DNA of 64,000 nucleotides from Gammaproteobacteria bacterium. GTDB taxonomy: Bacteria > Pseudomonadota > Gammaproteobacteria > UBA6186 > Azoamicaceae. Shown here in pieces: positions 8,086 to 17,493 of the stretch. A program made the position numbers and the translations under genes. Under the pieces are notes generated by a model. The model saw only the letters and a program-made list of their open reading frames with translations. It did no database searches and was not told where the DNA came from. Location: positions 62,001 through 126,000 of the forward strand of contig JABDCL010000003.1 of NCBI GenBank assembly GCA_013288135.1, read 5' to 3'. Position 1 is the stretch's first letter. Each line of letters starts with the position of its first letter.

Positions 8086-8961
8086 ATGGATCCTAAAGTA
8101 CAATTTTCAACCATAGAAAATGAAACATGGTTAGAAAAAGAATATGACGACTTAACCCAGCTTGGTACAAATCTATTTATTTTGTCTAAAGATCAATTAT
8201 TTTTAGAAAAAGATCATGATACACCCATGACGTCACTTAAAAGCCTACCAAGTAGCATTTGGGTGTCTTCGATTAAATATTACATAGGTCAGATTAATGA
8301 TCAGCCGCTTTATGCAATTGAAGTTGGAGATAGGGCATTAGAAGTATTAAAGGCAAATGCATTGAATGATTCATTTTCTTTAGTACCCCTTAAAATATTT
8401 TTAGAAACTCAAAACGAGAGTTGGAGTCACCTAATTTGTCGCAGTAAACAACTGTTACATTGGCAAAAAACCAGCATATATTGTGGTAGTTGTGGTGAAA
8501 AAACCAAACACAGTAAAACTGAAATTGCTAAAATCTGTCAACCCTGCAATCGCATTATTTACCCTACCACTTCACCCGCTGTTATTGTTCTGATTGAAAG
8601 GGGGGAGCAAATTCTTTTGGCGCGTTCCCCACATTTTAGACCCGGTGTTTATAGCAATTTAGCAGGGTTTGTTGATGCAGGTGAAACTGCAGAACAAACG
8701 ATTATGCGTGAAGTTCAGGAAGAGGTTGGCATTACAGTAAAGAATATTCGGTATGTGTATTCACAATCCTGGCCATTTGAGAACTCTTTTATGCTTGGGT
8801 TTATTGCGGAGTACGATTTTGGAGAAATTGAAATAAATCCACAAGAATTAGAAGATGCTCGGTGGTTTTCTTTGGACAATCTGCCATTGCTGCCCTATAA
8901 ATCAAGCATTGCAAGAAAATTGATTGATTATTATGTAAGTATTAAAACTAATAATAGATAG
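8086..8961 (+). CDS. nudC: NADH/NAD pyrophosphatase (NudC family)
   Basis: This Nudix hydrolase splits NAD(H) into NMN(H) and AMP; E. coli NudC also removes NAD caps from RNA. The 291-residue protein has the NudC layout: an N-terminal domain, a four-cysteine zinc ribbon (CGSC and CQPC, about residues 133-155), a Nudix box starting GFVDAGETA and ending REVQEEVG, and the SQSWPF segment that marks the NADH pyrophosphatase subfamily. No clear ribosome binding site precedes the ATG. The bases directly before the start are the vanX remnant, so the upstream region of nudC was replaced by the duplication. Confidence 0.93.
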   Translation: MDPKVQFSTIENETWLEKEYDDLTQLGTNLFILSKDQLFLEKDHDTPMTSLKSLPSSIWVSSIKYYIGQINDQPLYAIEVGDRALEVLKANALNDSFSLVPLKIFLETQNESWSHLICRSKQLLHWQKTSIYCGSCGEKTKHSKTEIAKICQPCNRIIYPTTSPAVIVLIERGEQILLARSPHFRPGVYSNLAGFVDAGETAEQTIMREVQEEVGITVKNIRYVYSQSWPFENSFMLGFIAEYDFGEIEINPQELEDARWFSLDNLPLLPYKSSIARKLIDYYVSIKTNNR

Positions 8962-9078
8962 AACTCTTAGTTAAAATCCCTATTTTTGCATCCTTGCCGA
9001 TTGTCTCCCATACTTCAATAGGGTAAGTCCCTATGGATTTTATTGAATGTAGTAATGCAGTAAGGAAAGTGCATATAT

Positions 9079-9177
9079 ATGATGGACCTTTTATTGCTCG
9101 GTGGCACGTTCATTTTCTTTATTCTCTCTTTCATCATGGTATGGCTTTTTGATTTGCTGGCGGGGAATTCTGAATGA
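9079..9177 (+). CDS. Small membrane protein at head of the kdp operon, 32 aa
   Basis: A 32-residue ORF begins at ATGATG at 9079 with AAGGAAAG about 8 bases upstream. It is almost entirely one hydrophobic helix (LLLLGGTFIFFILSFIMVW) with a short acidic end. Its TGA overlaps the kdpF ATG by 4 bases (ATGA), which implies translational coupling. I cannot assign a family; the position suggests a small subunit or regulator of the Kdp complex. It is short, so the call rests on the ribosome binding site, the overlap and the clean transmembrane pattern. Confidence 0.6.
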   Translation: MMDLLLLGGTFIFFILSFIMVWLFDLLAGNSE

Positions 9178-9263
9178 ATTTAATTTATTTAATCTTTGGA
9201 GTCGTAGTTGTTGGCTTATTTATTTATCTTCTTATTGCACTTTTTAAAGCTGAGATTTTTTAA
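9174..9263 (+). CDS. kdpF: K+-transporting ATPase subunit KdpF
   Basis: A 29-residue single-span protein beginning MNLIYLIFGVVVVG and ending LFKAEIF sits directly before kdpA. This matches KdpF in length, a single hydrophobic helix and the basic-aromatic end. KdpF stabilises the KdpABC complex in the inner membrane. It overlaps the preceding small ORF by 4 bases and lies 15 bases before kdpA. Confidence 0.85.
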   Translation: MNLIYLIFGVVVVGLFIYLLIALFKAEIF

Positions 9264-9278
9264 GTTCGGAATCATTCT

Positions 9279-11075
9279 ATGACCGAGAATAGTATCATAC
9301 AAGTCCTATTTTATTTAACTGTTCTTTTACTATTAGTAAAACCCTTAGGTTTGTATATGGCCTGGATATATGAAGGCCAACCTTGTTTTGTTGATCGAGT
9401 ATTAAAACCAATAGAACGAACAATATACCGTTTATGTTTTATAAAACCAGAGCAGGAAATGAATTGGAAAGAATATAGTATTGCAATGTTGGTTTTTAGT
9501 TTATTAGGGACTTTGGCAGTGTATGCCATTCAAAGATTTCAAGTGTTTTTACCTTTAAATTCAGAACATTTTGCTGCAGTACCCCTTGATCTTTCTTTTA
9601 ATACCGCTGTAAGTTTTATTACCAATACTAATTGGCAAGCCTATACAGGAGAAAGTACTTTAAGTTATTTCACACAAATGACAGCATTAACAGTACAGAA
9701 TTTTTTATCTGCAGCTTCCGGCATGTCAGTTCTAATAGCTTTAATTCGAGGGATCCAAAGACGTGAAACAACCGATCTTGGCAATTTTTGGGTAGATACT
9801 GTACGAGGTATTATTTATATTTTAATACCACTTGCAATTGTGCTTGCATTGTTGTTGGTTTCGCAAGGGGTGATCCAAAATTTTAAAGGGTATCAAAAAG
9901 CAAAACTAATGCAAAAAGTAGAGTATCAAGAACCTATGACGGATAACACAGGACAAGCTATAAAAGATACAGCAGGTAACCCCATCACTCAAGCTAAAGT
10001 TCTGACGGAGCAAGTAATACCTATGGGACCGGTTGCTTCACAAGTGGCTATTAAACAATTAGGAACCAATGGTGGGGGATTTTTTAATGCAAATTCAGCA
10101 CATCCCTTTGAAAATCCCACCCCATTTTCTAATTTTTTGGAAATGCTAGCAATTATGCTTATTCCAGCAGCATTATGCTACACCTTTGGTGTGATGGTTA
10201 AGGATAAAAGCCAAGGATGGGCAATTTTTCTAGCTATGTTGCTTATTTTTTTACCCTTGATGTTTTTAACACTATGCGCAGAGCATCGAGTGAATCCAGA
10301 AATCATTAAAATAAGTGATGCTCAAATTCTACAAAAAAATGGGAACATGGAAGGTAAAGAAACTCGTTTTGGTGCTTTAAATTCAGCCTTATGGGCAGCT
10401 GCAACAACGGCAACTGCTAATGGCTCTGTCAATGCAATGCATGATTCATTTTTACCACTGGGTGGATTAATTCCTCTGTGGTTTATTAATTTGGGAGAAG
10501 TCATTTTTGGCGGTGTTGGCTCTGGCTTATACCAAATGTTAATATTTATTATTATCACAGTGTTTGTCTCAGGATTAATGGTGGGAAGGACACCTGAATA
10601 CCTTGGAAAAAAAATAGAATCTTATGAAATAAAAATGGCATCGTTTGCGATTTTAATTATGCCTTTGGTTGTTCTTTTATGCACAGCTGTTGGGCTGATA
10701 ACAGAGGTTGGGAAATCCTCTATTGCTAACCCTGGGGCACATGGTTTAAGTGAAGTTCTCTATGCATTTTCTTCCATGACAAATAATAATGGCAGTGCTT
10801 TTGCAGGTATTAATGCCAATACTTTATTTTATAATATACTAGGGGGTTTTGCGATATTGATTGGACGTTTTTGGATAGCGATCCCTGTTTTAGCTATTGC
10901 AGGATCACTTGTACAAAAGAAAATTGTTCCTAGCAGTGCGGGAACCTTGCCTACCAATACACCATTATTCATTGGAATATTAATTAGCATTGTTCTTATC
11001 ATTGGAGCACTTACTTTTTTTCCTGCGTTTGCACTAGGACCTATTGTTGAACAATTAATGATATATGGATATTGA
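9279..11075 (+). CDS. kdpA: K+-transporting ATPase subunit A (KdpA)
   Basis: KdpA is the channel-like subunit that binds and passes K+ in the high-affinity Kdp pump. The 598-residue protein has about ten hydrophobic spans and the TNGGGFFNANSAHPFENP selectivity-loop signature near residue 265. Length is slightly above the usual 560. It is the first large gene of kdpFABCD, transcribed rightwards. The loop region after residue 200 (QEPMTDNTGQ and TAGNPITQ) is the periplasmic insert common in the family. Confidence 0.97.
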   Translation: MTENSIIQVLFYLTVLLLLVKPLGLYMAWIYEGQPCFVDRVLKPIERTIYRLCFIKPEQEMNWKEYSIAMLVFSLLGTLAVYAIQRFQVFLPLNSEHFAAVPLDLSFNTAVSFITNTNWQAYTGESTLSYFTQMTALTVQNFLSAASGMSVLIALIRGIQRRETTDLGNFWVDTVRGIIYILIPLAIVLALLLVSQGVIQNFKGYQKAKLMQKVEYQEPMTDNTGQAIKDTAGNPITQAKVLTEQVIPMGPVASQVAIKQLGTNGGGFFNANSAHPFENPTPFSNFLEMLAIMLIPAALCYTFGVMVKDKSQGWAIFLAMLLIFLPLMFLTLCAEHRVNPEIIKISDAQILQKNGNMEGKETRFGALNSALWAAATTATANGSVNAMHDSFLPLGGLIPLWFINLGEVIFGGVGSGLYQMLIFIIITVFVSGLMVGRTPEYLGKKIESYEIKMASFAILIMPLVVLLCTAVGLITEVGKSSIANPGAHGLSEVLYAFSSMTNNNGSAFAGINANTLFYNILGGFAILIGRFWIAIPVLAIAGSLVQKKIVPSSAGTLPTNTPLFIGILISIVLIIGALTFFPAFALGPIVEQLMIYGY

Positions 11076-11132
11076 AAATAGTTGGACAAAGGGCAGATCC
11101 TACAATGGATGCCACATAAATAGGGAATCATT

Positions 11133-13205
11133 ATGTTAACAAGAGAGTCTATAAAAAATCCATTTCACCCAATTATGATAGGGTCTAACCTCATTCCTTC
11201 ATTTTTAAAGTTAAATCCTTTTCATCAAATTCGAAATCCTGTGATGTTCACTGTTTATATAGGTAGCCTGATGACCACTGGCTTATTTATACAATCGGTC
11301 TTAAATCATGGGGAAGCAAGACCCAGCTTTATTTTTGCTATTACATTTTGGCTTTGGTTTACTGTATTATTTTCTAATTTTGCAGAAGCTGTCGCTGAAG
11401 CACGTGGGAAAGCACAAGCGAATTCACTTCGAAAAGCACGGCGTGAAATTCAGGCAAAAAAACTGTCTTCTCCGAAAAAAGGTTCAAAAATAAAATTGGT
11501 GAGATCGGTCAATTTACGCATGGGTGATTATGTTCTGGTTGAAGAACAAGATTATATTCCTTGTGACGGAGACGTTGTTGAAGGAATAGCATTTGTGAAT
11601 GAAAGTGCAATTACCGGAGAAAGTGCACCAGTAATCCGAGAAAGTGGTGGTGATAGGAGTGCGGTTACTGGAGGTACACGAGTGATTTCTGATTGGATCA
11701 TTGTAAAAATTACCAAAAACCCAGGAGAAAATTTTTTAGATCATATGATTAGTTTAGTAGAGGGTGCGAAAAGACAAAAGACACCTAATGAGATTGCACT
11801 GAATATTTTGCTTGCGACCTTAACAATTATTTTCCTGCTTGTTTGTACAACTTTATTACCTTATTCAATTTATAGTGTCGGAACAGCACATGCCGGTTCA
11901 GTAGTTACTGTGACTGTACTTGTCGCACTTTTTGTCTGTTTGGCACCAACGACCATTGGAGGGCTGATTTCTGCTATTGGGATTGCTGGAATGGATCGCA
12001 TGATTCAACGAAATGTGGTTGCCTTATCAGGAAGAGCAATTGAAGCTGCAGGTGACGTGAATGTATTACTATTAGACAAAACAGGTACTATAACTCTGGG
12101 TAATCGTCAAGCCACTGAGTTTATTCCTGTCAGTGGCATAGCAGTAGAAACTTTGGCAGATGCTGCACAATTGTCTTCATTAGCAGATGAAACCGCAGAA
12201 GGGCGTAGTATTGTTATTTTGGCTAAAGAAAAATATGGCATACGAGGTAGAAATATCGAAGAACTAGGGGCTAGCTTTATTCCTTTTAAAGCTCAAACTC
12301 GTATGAGTGGTGTTGATTTAAAAGAAAGGCAGATTCGTAAAGGCGCTCCAGATGCGGTCGAAAATTATGTTCGTGAGAGGGGAGGTCAATTACCTCCAAA
12401 TGTTCAAGAATTAATAGATTCCATTTCTCGTCAGGGTGCAACTCCCTTGTTAGTAGCTGAAGGTTCAAAAATACTTGGGATCATTCATCTAAAAGATATT
12501 GTTAAAGGTGGGATCAAAGAACGTTTTGCAGAACTTAGACGTATGGGAATTAAAACAATCATGATTACCGGAGATAATCACCTAACTGCGGCAACTATTG
12601 CAGCGGAAGCGGGCGTAGATGATTTCCTAGCTCAAGCAACACCTGAGGATAAATTAAATTTGATTCGTAAACTTCAAAAAGAAGGAAGATTAGTTGCTAT
12701 GGCGGGAGATGGTACCAATGATGCACCAGCATTAGCTCAAGCGGATGTGGCTGTTGCTATGAACACTGGTACTCAAATAGCTAAAGAAGCGGGTAATATG
12801 GTCGATCTCGATTCTAATCCAACGAAGCTAATCGATATTGTTGAAATTGGTAAACAATTGTTGATCACCAGAGGAAGTGTTACAACGTTTAGCATTGCTA
12901 ATGACATTGCCAAATATTTTGCTATTTTACCTGCGGCTTTTGCAGGGACTTATCCAGCACTTAATACCTTAAATATTATGCATCTTGCAACACCACAGAG
13001 TGCCATTTTATCAGCAGTTATTTTTAATGCGGTTATTATTGTTTGTCTTATTCCTTTAGCTTTACAAGGTGTACGATATCGTTGGGTATCTGCCACTCAA
13101 TTATTACGCACTAATATATTCATTTATGGACTGGGTGGAATTATCGCTCCATTTGTTGGTATTAAATTTATTGATTTGCTTCTGGAAGGTTTCAATTTGG
13201 CATGA
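11133..13205 (+). CDS. kdpB: K+-transporting P-type ATPase subunit B (KdpB)
   Basis: KdpB is the ATP-driven subunit of the pump. The 690-residue sequence shows the P-type marks in order: AITGESAP (actuator TGES), [13 protein letters not shown] (phosphorylated Asp), [10 protein letters not shown] (nucleotide binding), and [16 protein letters not shown] (hinge). Membrane segments surround these. Its 3' end overlaps kdpC by 4 bases. The 57-bp gap after kdpA holds no obvious terminator, so the operon is continuous. Confidence 0.98.
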   Translation: MLTRESIKNPFHPIMIGSNLIPSFLKLNPFHQIRNPVMFTVYIGSLMTTGLFIQSVLNHGEARPSFIFAITFWLWFTVLFSNFAEAVAEARGKAQANSLRKARREIQAKKLSSPKKGSKIKLVRSVNLRMGDYVLVEEQDYIPCDGDVVEGIAFVNESAITGESAPVIRESGGDRSAVTGGTRVISDWIIVKITKNPGENFLDHMISLVEGAKRQKTPNEIALNILLATLTIIFLLVCTTLLPYSIYSVGTAHAGSVVTVTVLVALFVCLAPTTIGGLISAIGIAGMDRMIQRNVVALSGRAIEAAGDVNVLLLDKTGTITLGNRQATEFIPVSGIAVETLADAAQLSSLADETAEGRSIVILAKEKYGIRGRNIEELGASFIPFKAQTRMSGVDLKERQIRKGAPDAVENYVRERGGQLPPNVQELIDSISRQGATPLLVAEGSKILGIIHLKDIVKGGIKERFAELRRMGIKTIMITGDNHLTAATIAAEAGVDDFLAQATPEDKLNLIRKLQKEGRLVAMAGDGTNDAPALAQADVAVAMNTGTQIAKEAGNMVDLDSNPTKLIDIVEIGKQLLITRGSVTTFSIANDIAKYFAILPAAFAGTYPALNTLNIMHLATPQSAILSAVIFNAVIIVCLIPLALQGVRYRWVSATQLLRTNIFIYGLGGIIAPFVGIKFIDLLLEGFNLA

Positions 13206-13786
13206 AAAACTATATTTTCTCACAATTTAAAATTGGCTTTCTATCATTGTTATTTTTTACAATTTTAACAGGTTTAATTTATCCTTTATTGATGACAGGA
13301 TTGGCACAATTATTATTCTCAATACAAGCAAATGGCAGCTTTATTATTAATCATCAAAATACAGTGGGTTCAGAATTTATTGGTCAATATTTTAGTGATC
13401 CCAAATATTTTTGGGGTCGACCTTCAGCGACCTCGCCTTACTCTTATAATGCATTGGCCTCTTCAGGTTCCAATCTTGGACCGACTAATCCTGCATTAAT
13501 AAGTGCGGTGAAGACAGAGATTGAGAAACTTCATGCCGCTAACCCAGATAATAGTGATCCTATTCCAATTGAATTGCTCACTCAATCCGGAAGTGGATTA
13601 GATCCGCATATTAGTTATGAAGCAGCGCAGTATCAAGCTTCTAGGATAGCTAAAATTCGCAATGTGCCTTTGAATCATATTAAACAATTAATAGAAAAAA
13701 TGATTGAAAAACGTCAATTTGGTTTTTTAGGAGAACCACGTATCAATGTACTAAAGTTGAACCTAGCTTTGGATGAGGAGGTTTGA
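13202..13786 (+). CDS. kdpC: K+-transporting ATPase subunit C (KdpC)
   Basis: KdpC is the single-span periplasmic subunit that assists K+ binding. The 194-residue protein has one N-terminal membrane segment and the conserved stretches [16 protein letters not shown] and GSGLDPHIS. The start overlaps the end of kdpB (ATGA). It ends just before a GAGGAGG ribosome binding site that serves kdpD. Confidence 0.97.
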   Translation: MKNYIFSQFKIGFLSLLFFTILTGLIYPLLMTGLAQLLFSIQANGSFIINHQNTVGSEFIGQYFSDPKYFWGRPSATSPYSYNALASSGSNLGPTNPALISAVKTEIEKLHAANPDNSDPIPIELLTQSGSGLDPHISYEAAQYQASRIAKIRNVPLNHIKQLIEKMIEKRQFGFLGEPRINVLKLNLALDEEV

Positions 13787-13791
13787 ATTTA

Positions 13792-16446
13792 ATGCAAAAA
13801 CGGCCTACTCCAGAAGAATTACTAGAATATGTTCAAAAAGAAGAACTTTCTCAATCTCGGGGTAAATTAAAAATTTTTTTAGGAGCTGCTCCCGGTGTTG
13901 GAAAAACCTATGCAATGTTGGAAGAGGCTCTGGGTAAATTTAAAGAAGGCTTAGATGTTGTTGCTGGAATTGTAGAAACGCATGGACGTAAGGAAACAGA
14001 AAATCTTTTAAAAGAATTTGAAGTCATTCCTCGCCGACTTATTAATTATCATGAAAAGGAACTGGCAGAGTTTGATATAGATGCAGCACTTACACGTCAA
14101 CCCGGTTTATTGCTTGTTGATGAAATGGCACACTCTAATATTCCAGGTTCTAGGCACAATAAGCGGTGGCAAGATATTATAGAATTATTGGACAGAGGGA
14201 TTGATGTTTATACCACAGTTAATGTTCAACATATCGAAAGTTTAAATAATATTATTAGCCAAATTACAGGATTTACTGTGCGAGAGACTGTTCCGGACAC
14301 AGTATTAGCAAGAGCGCATGCCATTGAATTAATTGATTTGCCACCTGAAGATCTTCTAAAACGATTAGAGGAAGGAAAGGTTTATTTTCCCAGTGAAGTC
14401 AATGTTGCCATTGAAAACTATTTTCGTAAAGGTAACTTAACGGCTTTACGAGAATTGGCGTTACGTACAGTCACCGATCAGGTTAGTGCTGAAGTGTTGC
14501 TTCATAAACACGGGGAGTTAATAGAAAAAGTTTGGCCAACAACAGAACGCTTGCTGGTTTGTGTGGGACCCGATCCAAATTCTGCGAGACTGGTTCGAGC
14601 AGCGTTTAGAATGGCAAGAAGTTTACATGCGGAATGGACTGCAATTTCAGTTGAAACCGCAAGTGGACAACTATCTGAAGATGAACGTCGTAGCATTAAT
14701 CAGCATTTACGATTAGCAGAACAATTAGGAGGAGAATCTTTAATTATTCATGGTGTTGATATTGTAAAAGAAGTTGTTAATTTTGTGCGTGATCGTAATA
14801 TTACTAAAATTATTTTAGGAAAAAAAGTAAGAACTTGGTGGCAGGATATCTTTCGACGTAGTCTTGCAGATGAATTGATACGTCAGAATACGGATGTTGA
14901 TTTGTATATTCTTCGTAGCACAAGTGATTCAATAAAACAAAGGCCTAGAATATTTCAGGGTGGTTCTTCTACACCCAAAATTGCTTATCTAATCAGTATA
15001 ATAGCAGTTATTTTATGTACGATTGTTGACTTTTCTCTTTATAAATATTTGGAATTAAGTACTTTAGTGATGATTTATTTTTTGGGTGTTATTTTTGTTG
15101 CTGCCAGGGGGTATTATGGACCAGCCATTTTAACTTCAATATTGAGTGTTTTGTTTTTTGGGTTTTTCTTCATGCCACCTCGTTTTACATTTGAGATTAT
15201 AAATACTCAGTATCTGGTGACACTTTTAACCATGTTATTGGTATCACAAATTATTACTCAATTAACCATAATTACCAAACAGCAATCGAAGTTTTCTCGT
15301 CTGCGTGAACAACGTATATCGACTATGTATCGTTTAAGTAAACAACTTGCCAGTCACCGAGGTGTTAAAAATTTGCTAGCAGTTGCTGTTAAGCATGTGT
15401 CAGAAGTATTTGATAGTAATGTGCTTGCTTTACTCCCTGATAAAAATCAAAGACTTGTTCCTGTTCCACGTCATGGGACTAATACTTTAAGCTCAAAGGA
15501 TCAGAGTGTAGCACAATGGGTTTATGAGTTGGGTCAGATTGCGGGATTAGGCACAGAAACACTTCCAGAAAACGAGGCAATTTACATACCAATGCTTGGA
15601 AAAAAGGGTACTGTTGGGGTTTTACGTGTGCAACCAAAAAATTCTAGCCAATTGCCTATTCTAGAGCAACTGCATTTATTAGAAGGCTTTGCAAATCAAA
15701 TTGCAATGGCATTAGAGGTAGATAGATTGCAAGATGAAGCCAAAAAAAGCGAATTTGAAATGGAAACTGAGCGTGTTCGTAATGCTTTGCTAAAGTATAT
15801 TTCTGATAATATGCATGCCCCACTTATTAAAATCATGAATTCGGCAAAAAGGTTAATTGACATTGAAAGTAAATTAGATGGAGCTGCTATTCAAAATTTA
15901 GGAAACAATATTTATTTTGATTCTGAGGAGCTTAATCATTTAATTAATAATCTTTTGCAAATTACTCATTTAGAAACCGCAGGCATTGCATTTACTAAGA
16001 AATTACATTCCTTGCATAAAGTAGCTATGGCTGCTTTAAAAACCTTAGATCGAAAATTAGGGCGTCGAACGATTAAAATGGGGATCTCTGATAATTTACC
16101 AAAGGTTTATTTTAATAGGGTTTTCATAGAGCAAGTTTTTTTTAATATCATCGAAAATGCTATAAAATATACTCCTGATGAAACAAACATAGAAATTGTT
16201 GCTGTTTTTGAAAAAGAAAGAGTTGTGATTAATATAAAAGATGAAGGTCCAGGGGTTGCATTGGATGAAATTAATAAAATTTTTGAGAAGTTCTACCGAG
16301 GTCAGGCAATTACACATATTAAAGGTATGGGTTTAGGGTTGGCGATTTGTCAAAGAATTATTCATCTACATGGAGGAGAAATTTGGGCAGAAAATCGACC
16401 TAATAAAGGCGCTGTCTTTTGTTTTACTCTTCCTTTATCGTTTTAA
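13792..16446 (+). CDS. kdpD: Sensor protein KdpD with altered H-box
   Basis: KdpD normally senses K+ limitation and phosphorylates KdpE. The start is the ATG at 13792 with GAGGAGG 10 bases upstream; a TTG at 13783 is less likely. The N-terminal KdpD domain has Walker A GAAPGVGKTYAM and Walker B LLVDEMAHSN, followed by a USP-like region, four membrane spans (about residues 395-500), a GAF-like region and a kinase ATPase with N box NIIENAIKY, G1 DEGPG and G2 GMGLGLA. In the H-box the usual SHDLRTPL reads SDNMHAPL: the phospho-accepting His is Asp672. No kdpE follows. The protein may regulate without phosphotransfer or may be decaying. Confidence 0.93.
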   Translation: MQKRPTPEELLEYVQKEELSQSRGKLKIFLGAAPGVGKTYAMLEEALGKFKEGLDVVAGIVETHGRKETENLLKEFEVIPRRLINYHEKELAEFDIDAALTRQPGLLLVDEMAHSNIPGSRHNKRWQDIIELLDRGIDVYTTVNVQHIESLNNIISQITGFTVRETVPDTVLARAHAIELIDLPPEDLLKRLEEGKVYFPSEVNVAIENYFRKGNLTALRELALRTVTDQVSAEVLLHKHGELIEKVWPTTERLLVCVGPDPNSARLVRAAFRMARSLHAEWTAISVETASGQLSEDERRSINQHLRLAEQLGGESLIIHGVDIVKEVVNFVRDRNITKIILGKKVRTWWQDIFRRSLADELIRQNTDVDLYILRSTSDSIKQRPRIFQGGSSTPKIAYLISIIAVILCTIVDFSLYKYLELSTLVMIYFLGVIFVAARGYYGPAILTSILSVLFFGFFFMPPRFTFEIINTQYLVTLLTMLLVSQIITQLTIITKQQSKFSRLREQRISTMYRLSKQLASHRGVKNLLAVAVKHVSEVFDSNVLALLPDKNQRLVPVPRHGTNTLSSKDQSVAQWVYELGQIAGLGTETLPENEAIYIPMLGKKGTVGVLRVQPKNSSQLPILEQLHLLEGFANQIAMALEVDRLQDEAKKSEFEMETERVRNALLKYISDNMHAPLIKIMNSAKRLIDIESKLDGAAIQNLGNNIYFDSEELNHLINNLLQITHLETAGIAFTKKLHSLHKVAMAALKTLDRKLGRRTIKMGISDNLPKVYFNRVFIEQVFFNIIENAIKYTPDETNIEIVAVFEKERVVINIKDEGPGVALDEINKIFEKFYRGQAITHIKGMGLGLAICQRIIHLHGGEIWAENRPNKGAVFCFTLPLSF

Positions 16447-17340
16447 TTAATTAATTAATTTTAATGCAGGATAGGTAAAGCCTAAAAAGTGTGTAGCATT
16501 TAATATAAAATGTGTAGCTATACTGGCTTCAATGCGTTTACTACGATAATAGGCCCAACCATAAAATAAGCCTGCTACAAAAGATAGGAACATAAATTTA
16601 GGGCCACCAAAGAAATGTGCTAAACCAAATAAAATAGAAGTTATTAGAATAGCAAGATAAGGTGCAAAAGAATATTTTGAAAATGTACGTGTTAGAGAAT
16701 TTTGAATAACGCCTCTAAAAAGTGCTTCCTCGGGAACACACCCAAAAAGCAAATTTACCAAAGCCCATATCCAAAAAATAGATGTAAATTTTGGGTCAAA
16801 TTGAACATATTTAAGAGCAATTGCTAAAGGTATTAGTATTACAATTGTTAATAAAATAATAGGAAGAGTTTTAATGATATTTTTTTTCAAAGAAGATGCA
16901 TGATTAATATAAGTCCATCCAAATGCTAAAATAAACAATCCAACAAGCGCTTTATCAAAATTTAAATAGAGTGAGTAAGGATATGCCCCTGGACTTAAAA
17001 TAGTATCTGTAATAACTTTAAAATTGTTAAATCCGGGTATAAGATGAAAACCAAGTGCAACAGATAAAATACATCCTAAAAGGCCGCAAGTTATTCTTAA
17101 CCAAGGTTTGTATTTAGTTACTTGAAATGTGATATAAAATAATACGCCAAGTGCAATTATGCTAATAAGAGAAATCCATTGTAATCTATCAGTCACAAAG
17201 CCCAATAGTATGCCAAAGAAGAAAAGAGTACCCCAAACTATTGGGGAACGTTTGATCCACAAACTGAGGATAGCAGAAGCTAAAAAGAAACAAGGTAAAT
17301 AAGAATTGAAACTATTCCAGAAATTTTCAATATCAATCAT
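16447..17340 (-). CDS. CPBP family intramembrane glutamic endopeptidase
   Basis: The 297-residue protein is highly hydrophobic, with about eight predicted spans. The C-terminal half carries the CPBP/Rce1-type motifs EEALFRG (catalytic Glu pair with Arg), FGLAHFFGG (His) and a final HFILNATHF segment (His and Asn). Members cleave peptides within the membrane; the substrate here is unknown. Its stop codon abuts that of kdpD, with the genes convergent and no gap. A GGGGTAG ribosome binding site lies before the ATG. Confidence 0.88.
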   Translation of the reverse strand: MIDIENFWNSFNSYLPCFFLASAILSLWIKRSPIVWGTLFFFGILLGFVTDRLQWISLISIIALGVLFYITFQVTKYKPWLRITCGLLGCILSVALGFHLIPGFNNFKVITDTILSPGAYPYSLYLNFDKALVGLFILAFGWTYINHASSLKKNIIKTLPIILLTIVILIPLAIALKYVQFDPKFTSIFWIWALVNLLFGCVPEEALFRGVIQNSLTRTFSKYSFAPYLAILITSILFGLAHFFGGPKFMFLSFVAGLFYGWAYYRSKRIEASIATHFILNATHFLGFTYPALKLIN

Positions 17341-17493
17341 AATGACTACCCCTTTTTTGAAAATAACGCATCTCCAGAAATTGCGGAATGGCGTTGGTTT
17401 AAATTAACAGCACTTCCAGAAGATGTTTCACCTGCTACTCAAAGACGCATTGAAGAATTTACTGAAATACGACCAAAATCAGAGCTCTGGTGA
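17338..17493 (+). pseudogene. Possible C-terminal remnant of a Nudix hydrolase
   Basis: Between two minus-strand genes, the plus strand holds an open stretch that reads ASPEIAEWRWFKLTALPEDV followed by SPATQRRIEEF and ends in TGA at 17491-17493. The EWRWF...LP pattern is typical of the end of Nudix hydrolases. No upstream Nudix box or start codon remains; the left side runs into the antisense of the CPBP gene start, and the right end overlaps the transglutaminase gene end by 15 bases. I read it as a decayed fragment. The similarity is judged by eye. Confidence 0.4.

Noticed and set aside
9018..9034. ATAGGG-taagt-CCCTAT hairpin before the kdp operon as a riboswitch or terminator
   Set aside because: The stem is only 6 bp with no T run, and no larger conserved fold is evident.
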